A stretch of DNA of 60,512 nucleotides from Bacteroidales bacterium UBA1035 (GTDB lineage Bacteria > Bacteroidota > Bacteroidia > Bacteroidales > Dysgonomonadaceae): contig DCEG01000092.1 of NCBI GenBank assembly GCA_002316835.1, positions 1 through 60,512 of the forward strand. Reading direction: 5' to 3'. Positions 8,359-17,556 of this stretch are shown here, piece after piece; position 1 is the stretch's first letter, and each line of letters begins with the position of its first letter. The notes under the pieces were generated by a model that was given only the letters and a program-made list of their open reading frames with translations, was not told the origin of the DNA and searched no databases. A program made the translations under genes and the position numbers.

Positions 8359-10110
8359 TCAAATTCCGAAAAGTTCTTTAATGGCAGCAATTTTTTTATC
8401 AGCTTCTTCTTCTGCCAGAGGAATTTCATCGCGTGAAGAAATAGACGAACCTTGCACCTCGATATAGAATTTTATTTTCGGTTCGGTTCCCGAAGGACGA
8501 ATCGAAACTTTTGTGCCGTCTTCGGTAAGATATTGCAATACATTCGATGTAGTTGGCATTTCGAGTGTGGTAACTTCTCCTTTTATAAAATCCACACTTT
8601 CCAGCTTTACAAAATCTTTCGATAAGACAACAGGAGATCCCGCTAATTCTTTGATTGGATTTGCCCTGAAGTTTTTCATCATGGCTTCAATTTCATCGGC
8701 GCCTTCTTTTCCTTTGCGCACCAATGAAATACCCACTTCCTTGGAGTATCCGTATTCTACATAAATATCCTGTAAAAGTTGATAAAGAGTTTTTCCGTTA
8801 TCTTTTGCCCATGCAGCGATCTCAGCAAATAAGGTACACGCTGATACAGAATCTTTATCGCGAACGAAATCGTCAGCAAGGAAGCCGTAACTTTCTTCAC
8901 CACCACCGATATATTTCTTCACACCTTCGAGTTTGCGAATAATATCGGCAATCCACTTGAATCCGGTGTAACAGTCGAACATCTCAATTCCGAGTTTATC
9001 GGCAATCTTTTTCACTAACTCGGTTGTAACAATAGTTTTTACGATGTATTCCTTACCTTTCAACAGACCCTTCTCTTTACGCTGCGCCATCAAATAGTAG
9101 ATGAGAATTAACATTGTCTGATTGCCGTTTACTAGCACAAAATTACCTTCTTCGTCGCGAACGGCTGTACCTATTCTGTCGGCATCGGGGTCAGTTGCCA
9201 TAACAATTTCTGCATCGGTTTCAATAGCCCTTTTTATGGCCAGATCCAATGCTGCCGTTTCTTCGGGGTTGGGTGAGATAACCGTTGGAAAATCACCACT
9301 GGTGACATCCTGTTCGGGAACATTGATGATATTGGTAAATCCGATAGCTCTCAATGCATCTGGAATGAGCTTGATGCCCGTTCCGTGGATTGGGGTATAG
9401 ACAATTTTTAAGTCTTTTTGATTCTCAATGGCTTGCGGCGATAGAACGAAGCTTTTTACTTTTTCGATGAATGCTTTGTCCATATCTTTACCGATGATTT
9501 CAATCAACTCCTTGTTACCTTTGAACTTAATATCTTCGATAGCCGAAATCCGGTTTACTTCAGCAATAATATTTTTGTCGTGAGGCCCAAGCACTTGTGC
9601 GCCGTCTTCCCAATAGGCTTTATATCCGTTGTATTCTTTTGGGTTATGCGATGCGGTTAGCATAATTCCACTTTGGCAACCGAGTTTGCGAATAGCGTAA
9701 GAAACTTCCGGAGTCGGGCGCAAATCTTCGAAAAGAAACACTTTAATTCCGTTGGCACTGAAGATATCGGCAGATATTTCAGCAAATTTGCGGCTGTTGT
9801 TCCTGCAATCGTGCCCGATAACTACTTTTATCTGTTCCAGATCACTGAATTCCTGTAACAGATAGTTCGATAATCCTTGTGTAGCTGCACCAACGGTGTA
9901 GATATTCATCCGGTTGCTGCCGGCACCCATAATACCGCGAAGTCCGCCTGTACCGAATTCAAGATCTCTGTAAAATGCATCGATAAGCTGGCGCTTATCT
10001 TCGTTTTGAAGCATTTGCCTTACTTCTTGTTTTGTTTCCTCGTCATAGTTGCCGTCAAGCCACAATTGTGCCCTGTCGGTTACCTGAGCTAATAATGTTT
10101 CGTTATCCAT
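8359..10110 (-). CDS. Phospho-sugar mutase (phosphoglucomutase/phosphomannomutase)
   Basis: A 583-residue member of the alpha-D-phosphohexomutase family, which moves phosphate between C1 and C6 of hexoses in the cytoplasm. All four active-site segments are visible: the phospho-serine loop LTASHNPKEYNGYK with Ser154, the metal-binding DPDADR loop near residue 305, the sugar-binding GGEESYGF loop near residue 400, and the phosphate-binding RPSGTEPKIKFY near residue 535. The length fits the long phosphoglucomutase/phosphopentomutase-like subgroup rather than short PMM/PGM enzymes. Substrate preference cannot be fixed from sequence. No partner gene is directly coupled. Confidence 0.92.
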   Translation of the reverse strand: MDNETLLAQVTDRAQLWLDGNYDEETKQEVRQMLQNEDKRQLIDAFYRDLEFGTGGLRGIMGAGSNRMNIYTVGAATQGLSNYLLQEFSDLEQIKVVIGHDCRNNSRKFAEISADIFSANGIKVFLFEDLRPTPEVSYAIRKLGCQSGIMLTASHNPKEYNGYKAYWEDGAQVLGPHDKNIIAEVNRISAIEDIKFKGNKELIEIIGKDMDKAFIEKVKSFVLSPQAIENQKDLKIVYTPIHGTGIKLIPDALRAIGFTNIINVPEQDVTSGDFPTVISPNPEETAALDLAIKRAIETDAEIVMATDPDADRIGTAVRDEEGNFVLVNGNQTMLILIYYLMAQRKEKGLLKGKEYIVKTIVTTELVKKIADKLGIEMFDCYTGFKWIADIIRKLEGVKKYIGGGEESYGFLADDFVRDKDSVSACTLFAEIAAWAKDNGKTLYQLLQDIYVEYGYSKEVGISLVRKGKEGADEIEAMMKNFRANPIKELAGSPVVLSKDFVKLESVDFIKGEVTTLEMPTTSNVLQYLTEDGTKVSIRPSGTEPKIKFYIEVQGSSISSRDEIPLAEEEADKKIAAIKELFGI

Positions 10111-10248
10111 AGAAATGTATATTTTTATTTACGATTTGCGAGAAAGTATTTGCATCCCATACCAAATCCACGCAGTTTAAATTATTAACTACGTTTATCT
10201 GACTTATAAAACTTTTTTAATACAACCGAATAATATTTAATCCAACTT

Positions 10249-11889
10249 TTATTCTACTTCCTGTACTTTATATTTATCTCCGGTCTGATTGATAACCTTA
10301 CGGTAAAATTCTTCGGAATACCCTGCACGAATTGGCGATGCCGGTTCTCCGTGAGGATTACGCTGAAATTCTCCGTCTTTTTCTCGTTTTATCACGCCAT
10401 CCACATACTTCACCATTAAATACTGGCCGAGTTTTTTCCATTCCTGCAAGCCGTTTTTAATTAAAGAATTAGTATGGTTAGTAAGAAAATGAACAGCTTC
10501 CGATTGAGATTGCTTGTACAAATTTAATGCTTTCTTTTCAATTTCGGGTTGCGTTTCCTTGAAATTGTTTTCCAATTTCTGTTGTACTTTTTGCATATCT
10601 ATGCTCATATCGCTGTAACGGGTGTAAACCATATTCGAAACCCAGTTGTGCGTCCAGAAAGCCGATGTTTCAGAATATGTGAGCAAATCGCCGTTGCCAA
10701 CTGCCATTTCTTCCGGCACATCGGAATGGCCGCAATAAACGGGATAATAAACCGTTTGAGCAGCATCGTCGATCCCAAACCACAAGATTCCTCCAATCGG
10801 ATTGGGCAGCCAGGAACGCATTTGTGCGATAAAAGAAAAACCTGTTTGTTGCGTAGCAATCGGACGCTCGTTGCAGTATTCAACCGAGTCTACTTCAAAA
10901 GTGAGAGGTGACCAACGGTAAGGTGAATTAAATGGGCCTGCACCAACATCGAAACGCCAGTCGAGTTCAGTTCCCTCATAATGGTCACGCATCATGGTTT
11001 GGATATCGTGAGCGCTGAGCTTTTTGTCGGGTTTGATATACAACGGCATTGGGACGGTTGTTTTACCTTGTGCGTAAGTCACATATTTTCCCATATCTTT
11101 ATTCACCCGATTAAAAAACGACCACACGCGTGCTTCGCAAAAACGTAAAGCCCCAAAGTCGAGTGGGGCATAAGCCTGAGCAAAGCTGAAATCGGCATCT
11201 TTACCGGAGTAATATCCTTTTTGTTTCGCAAACGAAATAACATCTGGAGAATATATGCAATTATTTGGATCATTTAAAGGGAATTGCTGAATACGCGCCT
11301 GATTGGCGTGTGCCGAAACGCAATCATCGGGAATTCGCACTGCCACCCAAACAGCACCTTTATTACCAACGCCCTTTCCGATCATCTCCATTACCCAAAC
11401 TTCATTAGGATCAGCAATGGAAAAAGATTCTCCAGAACTGTAATATCCGTGAGCTGCTACCAGATCGGTCATAACTTTTATGGCTTCACGAGCTGATTTT
11501 GCACGTTGTAGCGTGATATAAATCAGACTTCCGTAATCCATAATTCCGGTAGAGTCACTTAGTTCGGGACGTCCGCCAAAAGTGGTTTCACCGATGGCCA
11601 CCTGATGTTCGTTCATATTACCGATTACGTTGTAGGTTCTAAGCGCTTGAGGAATTTCGCCCAAATATTTTCCGCTGTCCCATTCGTAAACTTTCAACAT
11701 TGTGCCGGGGCTGTATTGTGCGGCTTTCCAGTGATAAAGCTCGCCGTAGAGGTTGTAAGAGTCGGCAGAATAAGAAATAAGCGTTGAGCCGTCAGCTGAT
11801 GCCTTTTTGCCTACGAGGAAATTTGTGCATGGGTACAGTATATAAACTGTTAAGAAAAAGACGGTGATGATGGAGAGAAATCTTTTCAT
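10249..11889 (-). CDS. Dipeptidase, peptidase family C69
   Basis: A 546-residue secreted N-terminal nucleophile (Ntn) hydrolase of the PepD/C69 family, which hydrolyses dipeptides. A hydrophobic signal (residues about 1-20) leads directly into YPCTNFLVGKKASADGS, and Cys21 is the expected nucleophile freed by processing. Further family signatures are NMNEHQVAIGETTFGG near residue 90 and MDYGSLIYITLQRAKSAREA. It would complete the breakdown of dipeptides released by DPP7. The gene is monocistronic, with 163 bases upstream to the divergently transcribed ftsB-like gene. Confidence 0.88.
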   Translation of the reverse strand: MKRFLSIITVFFLTVYILYPCTNFLVGKKASADGSTLISYSADSYNLYGELYHWKAAQYSPGTMLKVYEWDSGKYLGEIPQALRTYNVIGNMNEHQVAIGETTFGGRPELSDSTGIMDYGSLIYITLQRAKSAREAIKVMTDLVAAHGYYSSGESFSIADPNEVWVMEMIGKGVGNKGAVWVAVRIPDDCVSAHANQARIQQFPLNDPNNCIYSPDVISFAKQKGYYSGKDADFSFAQAYAPLDFGALRFCEARVWSFFNRVNKDMGKYVTYAQGKTTVPMPLYIKPDKKLSAHDIQTMMRDHYEGTELDWRFDVGAGPFNSPYRWSPLTFEVDSVEYCNERPIATQQTGFSFIAQMRSWLPNPIGGILWFGIDDAAQTVYYPVYCGHSDVPEEMAVGNGDLLTYSETSAFWTHNWVSNMVYTRYSDMSIDMQKVQQKLENNFKETQPEIEKKALNLYKQSQSEAVHFLTNHTNSLIKNGLQEWKKLGQYLMVKYVDGVIKREKDGEFQRNPHGEPASPIRAGYSEEFYRKVINQTGDKYKVQEVE

Positions 11890-11991
11890 ATTTTATATTG
11901 AATTTTAAAGTTTACAAACCGTAAAGATACTTCAAAAACCGTGAAAAACCCAAACTGTTTTCGCTATATTTCGCTTAAATTTCAGAAATCG

Positions 11992-12023
11992 TTTGAATTA
12001 GTATAAAATTTCATTTAATTTTG
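11992..12023 (+). promoter_or_regulatory. Predicted Bacteroidetes-type promoter of the ftsB-like gene
   Basis: TTTG at 11992-11995 and TAATTTTG at 12016-12023 are separated by 20 nt, an ideal match to the -33/-7 consensus. Transcription would begin around 12030, 24 nt before the start codon of the ftsB/divIC-like gene. Confidence 0.65.
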
Positions 12024-12053
12024 TAGTAAAGAATTCAACGTTGGCTTAGTTTT

Positions 12054-12353
12054 ATGGATTTTAGAAAAATAATGAAGAAAAGGGTATTGAGTTTGTCTAT
12101 TTATCAGATAGCGATCTTGGTAGCTCTCATAGCTATGTTATTCTTTTTCAGTGATAGTAGTTTACTGAAGCGAATAAAATATGAAAATGAAATTCGTGAT
12201 TTGAAAACCCAAATCGAATATTATCGTAACCAAACGGAAATAGATAAAGCTAAGCTAAACGAACTTCAGTCCAATCTGGAAAATCTTGAAAAATATGCCC
12301 GTGAAAACTATTTGATGAAGAAAGAAAACGAAGAAGTTTTTGTGATCGAATAA
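12054..12353 (+). CDS. Septum formation initiator family protein (FtsB/DivIC)
   Basis: A 99-residue bitopic membrane protein of the divisome. A single membrane helix spans about residues 16-33 (YQIAILVALIAMLFFF), followed by a heptad-rich coiled coil (residues 38-85) and the family ending NLEKYARENYLMKKENEEVF. FtsB/DivIC partners FtsL and FtsQ/DivIB and links them to septal peptidoglycan synthesis. ATG at 12054 was chosen because it sits a normal distance from the predicted promoter; an alternative ATG at 12072 would remove six residues without touching the domain. Confidence 0.85.
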   Translation: MDFRKIMKKRVLSLSIYQIAILVALIAMLFFFSDSSLLKRIKYENEIRDLKTQIEYYRNQTEIDKAKLNELQSNLENLEKYARENYLMKKENEEVFVIE

Positions 12354-12474
12354 CTTGACATTGGTTTTAGGAAAAGTCTCCAATAAATAAGTGATTTGAC
12401 AGTTTTTTTATTAAATTTGTATAATGGGTGAATTAACAACATAAATATAGTTTGTTTAGTATAAAAAACAAAAA

Positions 12475-12828
12475 ATGCGTAATTCAAAAGAAACCGTTTA
12501 CCAGATTTCAGGCATTTTAATTCTAATTTCTGCCGTATTGTATCTTTTTGTCCCGGCAATTGCTCCATGGATTATGGCAGTTTCAGTCCTTACTTTTAGT
12601 GCAGTCACGGCTTTATCTCCGTACACGGGAAACAGTATTCGTGGAAAGAGATTGTTTAACTTTCAGGTTTTTTCGTGTGTGCTGATGATTGTTGCTACAT
12701 ATCTGATGTTTAGGAGTAATAACTTGTGGGCTTTATCGATGATAATTGGTGCGATTTTTTTGCTTTATGCAGCAATTATGATTCCCAGAGAGCTTGAAAA
12801 AGAAAAATCATCGGGAGGAAAAATTTAA
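12475..12828 (+). CDS. Small four-helix membrane protein of unknown function
   Basis: A 117-residue protein with about four hydrophobic helices (residues 10-28, 30-47, 63-80 and 84-103) and a short charged tail (RELEKEKSSGGK). I do not recognise a named family; similar small integral proteins are common next to ftsB-like genes in Bacteroidales. It ends 16 bases before the response-regulator gene and probably shares its transcript. A TAAATTTG element at 12412-12419 could be a -7 box, but no -33 partner is at the right spacing. Confidence 0.7.
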   Translation: MRNSKETVYQISGILILISAVLYLFVPAIAPWIMAVSVLTFSAVTALSPYTGNSIRGKRLFNFQVFSCVLMIVATYLMFRSNNLWALSMIIGAIFLLYAAIMIPRELEKEKSSGGKI

Positions 12829-12844
12829 TTTTTTGGTAGGAAAC

Positions 12845-14134
12845 ATGAAAAGATTATTGATCTTAGACGATAACTTAACGATTTGTTTGATGTTAAAATC
12901 GTGGTTGGTGAAGCAAAATTATAATGTTGATATCGCTACGAGTGTTGAAGAGGCCAAACAAAAAGTAAAAAATGAAGCCTACGATTTGATCCTTTCCGAT
13001 ATTAGGATGCCAGAAGCTGATGGATTCTCTTTTTTATCGTGGGTTAAAAAATTTGACTCTGATATTTTGGTAATCATGATGACCGGTTACGCTGATATTG
13101 AAACGGCTGTAGAGTCTATGAAATCGGGAGCGGTAGATTATATTGCGAAGCCTATCGAAGCAGAAGTCTTATATAAAAAGATTGCAGATGCTTTGAAAAA
13201 TCAGGAAAATCAAAAAAAATCAGAACAGTTTCGGGAACCTTTGGCTAAACCCATGGGAGATTTTTATTTGAAAATTTTTGACAAGTTGAACGAGGTTGTT
13301 CACAACGAATCTCATCTCCTTGTTATTGGTGAGCACGGAACAGGGAAAACATCCGTTGCACATTATATATTCAGCAGGATCGTAGTAGACTCCGGTCCAT
13401 TCATAATCATCGATCTGGATGACACTCAGGTAATGAATCGGAACGGTGAACGTGGAACTTTTGAACAATTATTTTTACAGGCACTAGATAATGCGAAAGG
13501 TGGGCTCTTACTCATCAAAAATCTTCAGAGGATTGATATAGGTTTTCAAACTTTACTATTGAAAGTACTTACGACCCAGAAAAAAGGAGATGATTTTGTT
13601 CAAATAATCATAACAACCAGAGAGAAAAAGGAACAGTTGAGTTCCGTTCTCTTGCCAAAATTAGCCGAGGCACTTCTGAAATCTTATATAGAACTACCTA
13701 CTTTGCAAGGGAAAAAAGACGTTATTTTATTTTATACTGAGCATTTCCTGGATACAGCAAACAGAGAGTTGGACAAAAAGATCAAAAAAATAGATAACGA
13801 TGTACTCGAAGAGTTTTATAAGCATCCCTGGAATGGGAATATCCAGGAACTGAAAAATATAATTTTTAAAGCCTGTCTGTTGAGTGAAGAGAATACAATT
13901 TCTAAAAATATTCTTCCTGTACTTTTTAAGAATTTCACGGGAGAGATGCTCGAGTCAGTACAGCCGCAGAAACAAGCCATTGAAGGTTTGAAAAAAGAAA
14001 ACTACGAAAAGGAAAAAATAGTAGAAGCACTTGAAATTGCCAAAGGAAACAAAACTGTAGCCGCATCAATACTAAATATTGACAGAAAAACACTATACAA
14101 CAAAATAAAACTTTACAATGTAGAAGTCAATTAA
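12845..14134 (+). CDS. NtrC-like response regulator with degenerate AAA+ domain
   Basis: A 429-residue regulator: receiver domain (residues 1-118, phospho-acceptor Asp52 in LILSDIRMPEADG, Lys102 in AKPIE), AAA+ domain (about 135-365) and a Fis-type helix-turn-helix at the C-terminus (GNKTVAASILNIDRKTLYNK). The Walker A motif is kept as GEHGTGKT (162-169), but the GAFTGA loop that contacts sigma-54 is absent and the Walker B region reads GGLLLIKNLQ instead of the usual GGTLFLDEI. It may therefore bind DNA without activating sigma-54 RNA polymerase. The start at 12845 follows GGTAGG and begins the receiver fold exactly; an upstream in-frame ATG inside the preceding gene is unlikely. The kinase gene follows after 8 bases. 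Confidence 0.85.
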   Translation: MKRLLILDDNLTICLMLKSWLVKQNYNVDIATSVEEAKQKVKNEAYDLILSDIRMPEADGFSFLSWVKKFDSDILVIMMTGYADIETAVESMKSGAVDYIAKPIEAEVLYKKIADALKNQENQKKSEQFREPLAKPMGDFYLKIFDKLNEVVHNESHLLVIGEHGTGKTSVAHYIFSRIVVDSGPFIIIDLDDTQVMNRNGERGTFEQLFLQALDNAKGGLLLIKNLQRIDIGFQTLLLKVLTTQKKGDDFVQIIITTREKKEQLSSVLLPKLAEALLKSYIELPTLQGKKDVILFYTEHFLDTANRELDKKIKKIDNDVLEEFYKHPWNGNIQELKNIIFKACLLSEENTISKNILPVLFKNFTGEMLESVQPQKQAIEGLKKENYEKEKIVEALEIAKGNKTVAASILNIDRKTLYNKIKLYNVEVN

Positions 14135-14142
14135 GAATCTCA

Positions 14143-16647
14143 ATGAATAGAATGGAGTCATCCGGATCACGTTCAGCTGTAAAATATGTGGTAATCATAG
14201 GCTATATATTGGTTGTAGCCATTATGATTATTGGATTGTTAGCTGTTTACCGAAATCTTGTCAAGTTTTCGGAGACCAGAATTCAAAATGAAGATTTAAC
14301 AGAGCTTATAATTGTTGGTAATGTAATTAACCAATTATACGAAGTTGAAGGCACACAAAACCTATATACTCCCGAAAGTGCTACAGATTACTTTGCACGT
14401 TACAATTCAGTGAAGCCTGAGATCATTTCTAAGATCGACTCGTTAAAACAGCTCTCGAAAGACTCCTTACGTATTATCAAGCTCGACAGTATTGAAGTAT
14501 TGCTGGATGAAAAAGAAAAAAATCTCCGTGCTATTGCTGTTTTACTGGATTCAATCAGCAAAGCTCCAAAAATAGTTCGCGAGTCAGTAAGTACGTTTGT
14601 TCCAAGAAGCCTGAATTCTCAAATTGAGAAGTACCTGCAAAGCAAGAGTTTTGTGAATGGATCAATTGAAGAGAGTGATACTACAGTTATACGAGCTGAA
14701 CAAAGAGGGCTCTTCAGAAGACTTGGAGATGCTATCAGAGGAAGACAGGATTCGACAGTTATTATTCAGAATCGTCCGGTTGATGCTTCACACGATAATA
14801 TCAGGTTGGCGATTGATACTGTTGTCAATATGGTTAGATACTCTGAGCGATTGAGCCTCGAAAATCAGCGCAAATTTCAGGCTGCGTTGCTTCATAGGCA
14901 GTCATCGATGAATAATACGAATCATTTACTTACTGCAAGAATTGATGATTTATTAAAAACTATTGAGCAGGAAGAAATTGACAAATCTATAAAACTTATT
15001 GAAGAAAAAGATGCTACACTCAACAGGTCTTCGAGAATTGGATTTGCTGTTTCCCTGTTAGCCATTTTAATAGCACTTATTTTTGGTTTGTTATTCCTAA
15101 TGGACATTAACCGGAGCCAAAGATACAGAAAACGTTTGGAAGAATCTAATGCACAAATTAATAGGCTATTGCAATCGCGCGAAAAATTGATGTTGTCAGT
15201 TTCGCACGATATAAAAGCACCAATGAGCTCCGTTCTGGGTTATATAGAATTAATGGAATCAGGAGCCGATGAAAATACGCGAAAAATGTATTTAACCAAT
15301 ATGAAAAAGTCGAGTGACCATGTGTTACAACTGGTAACTAACTTGCTCGATTACCAGAAAATTGAATCCGGTACATGGTGGCGCAAGGAGATGAATTTCA
15401 ATATGTATGAGTTAATTGAAAATACAGTAAACAGTTTCAAACCTCTCGCCGAAAAGAAACAACTTGAGTATCGGATAGTTAATAAAATACCAAAAAAGTT
15501 GCTTGCTTTTGGTGATCCGTTTATGATTCGTGAAATTTACTCCAACCTCATATCCAACGCTATAAAATATACGCCTAAGGGAAAAGTGGAGGTTCTTGTC
15601 GAGTCGGAACAAGTAAACAAAAATTCAATTTTGAAATTCACGGTAAAAGATACCGGGTTGGGAATCAGTAAAGAGCATCAGGAATATATTTTCCAGGAGT
15701 TCACACAGATAAAATCCGATAAAATAGAGCATCACGTTGAAGGAAGCGGGCTTGGTTTAGCAATAACAAAAGGTTTAATAGATCAACTGAATGGAAGGAT
15801 TCACCTTCGATCCGAAATAGGAAGAGGTTCTGAGTTTTTTGTTGAGATCCCGCTCGAAACATCCCGACCTATGGAAGTGTTGAGCTTAGAAAAAGATTAT
15901 CCCGATTTTGACATTGAAAACATCTCTGTTCTGGCAGTTGATGACGATCCTATTCAGTTGACGATGATTTCTGAAATGCTCAAATTGAAGAAAATAAATG
16001 TTATTACCGAACTCAATCCCGAGAATGTATTGAACATTCTGAAAAACAATGTTTTCGATTTGATATTTCTGGATATACAAATGCCGAGTATGAATGGGTT
16101 TACACTTGTAAAACGAATTCTGGATTCCGATTTGTTGCACGCGAAATCAGCACCAATTATTGCTTTGTCTGCAAAATCGGATTTATCATCATCGGATTTT
16201 AAGCAATCCGGTTTTACCGATTTTCTTAATAAGCCTTTTAGTTCAGGACAACTTTTTAGCTTGATAGACAAACATCTGAAAATTAAATTAGATGCTGTAA
16301 ATGGCCCGAACGATGACATTAAAGGTATTTCTGCTTTGATAAGCGTTGTAAAAGATGATAAGGAAAGTTCACTGGAAATTCTGAAAGCATTTGTGCTGGA
16401 TACCGAAAAGAACAACAATGAGCTAAAGGCTTGTTTTGAGAAAGACGATATGGAAAACGCATCGCATTTTGCGCATAAGATGTTACCACTTTTCAAAATG
16501 ATGGACGATGAACAATTATCAGATATTTTGGTGAAATTAGACCACAAAAAGAAAGTTACAGAAGAAGAAAGGAACAGGGCGTGCAGTGAGATACGTCGTT
16601 ATGTAGATGAAGCAAAAAGTTTAATATCGGAAATAGAAAAGGTCTAA
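14143..16647 (+). CDS. Hybrid sensor histidine kinase with receiver and Hpt-like domain
   Basis: An 834-residue membrane sensor. Two membrane helices (about residues 14-36 and 299-320) bracket a helical periplasmic region. Then come a HisKA domain with His355 (VSHDIKAPMSS), an HATPase_c domain (N box NLISNAIKYTP, G boxes DTGLGIS and GSGLGLAI), a receiver domain with Asp644 (IFLDIQMPSMNG) and Lys697 (NKPFS), and a C-terminal Hpt-like helix bundle with candidate His778 (SHFAHKMLPLF). This is a full phosphorelay in one chain whose final acceptor is probably the NtrC-like regulator encoded 8 bases upstream. The signal sensed is unknown. xerD follows after 4 bases. Confidence 0.9.
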   Translation: MNRMESSGSRSAVKYVVIIGYILVVAIMIIGLLAVYRNLVKFSETRIQNEDLTELIIVGNVINQLYEVEGTQNLYTPESATDYFARYNSVKPEIISKIDSLKQLSKDSLRIIKLDSIEVLLDEKEKNLRAIAVLLDSISKAPKIVRESVSTFVPRSLNSQIEKYLQSKSFVNGSIEESDTTVIRAEQRGLFRRLGDAIRGRQDSTVIIQNRPVDASHDNIRLAIDTVVNMVRYSERLSLENQRKFQAALLHRQSSMNNTNHLLTARIDDLLKTIEQEEIDKSIKLIEEKDATLNRSSRIGFAVSLLAILIALIFGLLFLMDINRSQRYRKRLEESNAQINRLLQSREKLMLSVSHDIKAPMSSVLGYIELMESGADENTRKMYLTNMKKSSDHVLQLVTNLLDYQKIESGTWWRKEMNFNMYELIENTVNSFKPLAEKKQLEYRIVNKIPKKLLAFGDPFMIREIYSNLISNAIKYTPKGKVEVLVESEQVNKNSILKFTVKDTGLGISKEHQEYIFQEFTQIKSDKIEHHVEGSGLGLAITKGLIDQLNGRIHLRSEIGRGSEFFVEIPLETSRPMEVLSLEKDYPDFDIENISVLAVDDDPIQLTMISEMLKLKKINVITELNPENVLNILKNNVFDLIFLDIQMPSMNGFTLVKRILDSDLLHAKSAPIIALSAKSDLSSSDFKQSGFTDFLNKPFSSGQLFSLIDKHLKIKLDAVNGPNDDIKGISALISVVKDDKESSLEILKAFVLDTEKNNNELKACFEKDDMENASHFAHKMLPLFKMMDDEQLSDILVKLDHKKKVTEEERNRACSEIRRYVDEAKSLISEIEKV

Positions 16648-16651
16648 TCCA

Positions 16652-17548
16652 ATGGATTTTAAAATTATCCAAAAGTACAAACGATATCTTTTGCTGGAAA
16701 AAGGGTTATCGTCAAATTCTATTGAAGCCTATTTGACTGATTTGCAAAAACTGACAGATTTTAATGAAAATCACAATCTTTCTGTCTCGGAAATAAAACT
16801 TTCACATTTAGAAGAATTTCTTGCAGAATTGCATGATCAGGGACTGAAGGCAAGATCAATGGCGCGAGTCATTTCCGGAGTTAAATCTTTTTTTCATTTC
16901 CTTGTTCTGGATGGTTATATTGAAAATAATCCAAGTCAGTTGTTAGAGGCCCCTAAGATAGGACTAAAACTTCCTACTGTACTTTCTGTTGAAGAAATCG
17001 ATTCCATTTTGGATGTAATTGACGTTTCAACCGCCGAGGGCACCCGTAATTATGCCATTATTGAAACGCTTTACAGTTGTGGATTGCGTGTATCTGAACT
17101 CACCAACCTGAGATTCTCAGACTTATTTTTTGATGAGGGCTATATTAGGGTGCAAGGAAAAGGCAGTAAACAGCGGCTTGTTCCAATATCGGAAACGGCC
17201 ATAATGAAAATAAAAAATTATCTCTTGCACCGTAGTCAGCAAATTGTAAAAAAAGGAAGCGAAAATGTAGTTTTCCTAAGTTCAAGGGGAGTAGCCATTT
17301 CTCGTGTTACAATTTTTCATTACATAAGACAATATGCTCAAGCAGCAGGAATTGATAAGGAAATAAGCCCACATGTTTTTCGTCACTCCTTTGCCACGCA
17401 CTTATTAGAGCGTGGTGCCAATATTCGTGTTATACAGGAAATGTTGGGACACGAAAAAATCACAACCACAGAGATATACACACATATAGACCGAAGCTTT
17501 CTCCGACAGGAGATTATTGAACATCATCCGAGAAATAAGAACAGTTAG
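16652..17548 (+). CDS. xerD: Site-specific tyrosine recombinase XerD
   Basis: A 298-residue recombinase that resolves chromosome dimers at dif with XerC. It has the N-terminal SAM-like core-binding domain (residues 1-100) and the catalytic domain with Arg146 (CGLRVSEL), Lys170 (GKGSKQR), His241 and Arg244 (HVFRHSFATH), His267 (LGHEKITTT) and the nucleophile Tyr276 (IYTHID). Length and motif spacing match housekeeping XerD rather than a phage or conjugative-transposon integrase. It is the last gene of the run that contains the divisome protein and the two-component genes. Confidence 0.93.
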   Translation: MDFKIIQKYKRYLLLEKGLSSNSIEAYLTDLQKLTDFNENHNLSVSEIKLSHLEEFLAELHDQGLKARSMARVISGVKSFFHFLVLDGYIENNPSQLLEAPKIGLKLPTVLSVEEIDSILDVIDVSTAEGTRNYAIIETLYSCGLRVSELTNLRFSDLFFDEGYIRVQGKGSKQRLVPISETAIMKIKNYLLHRSQQIVKKGSENVVFLSSRGVAISRVTIFHYIRQYAQAAGIDKEISPHVFRHSFATHLLERGANIRVIQEMLGHEKITTTEIYTHIDRSFLRQEIIEHHPRNKNS

Positions 17549-17556
17549 TAACAGAT

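Noticed and set aside
15954..16547. A 197-codon open frame opposite the receiver/Hpt part of the kinase gene
   Set aside because: Serine- and phenylalanine-rich antisense reading of a conserved gene; nothing suggests expression.
16652..17548. Integrase of a mobile element
   Set aside because: Length, motif spacing and placement in a housekeeping gene run match XerD; no attachment repeats or cargo genes are nearby.
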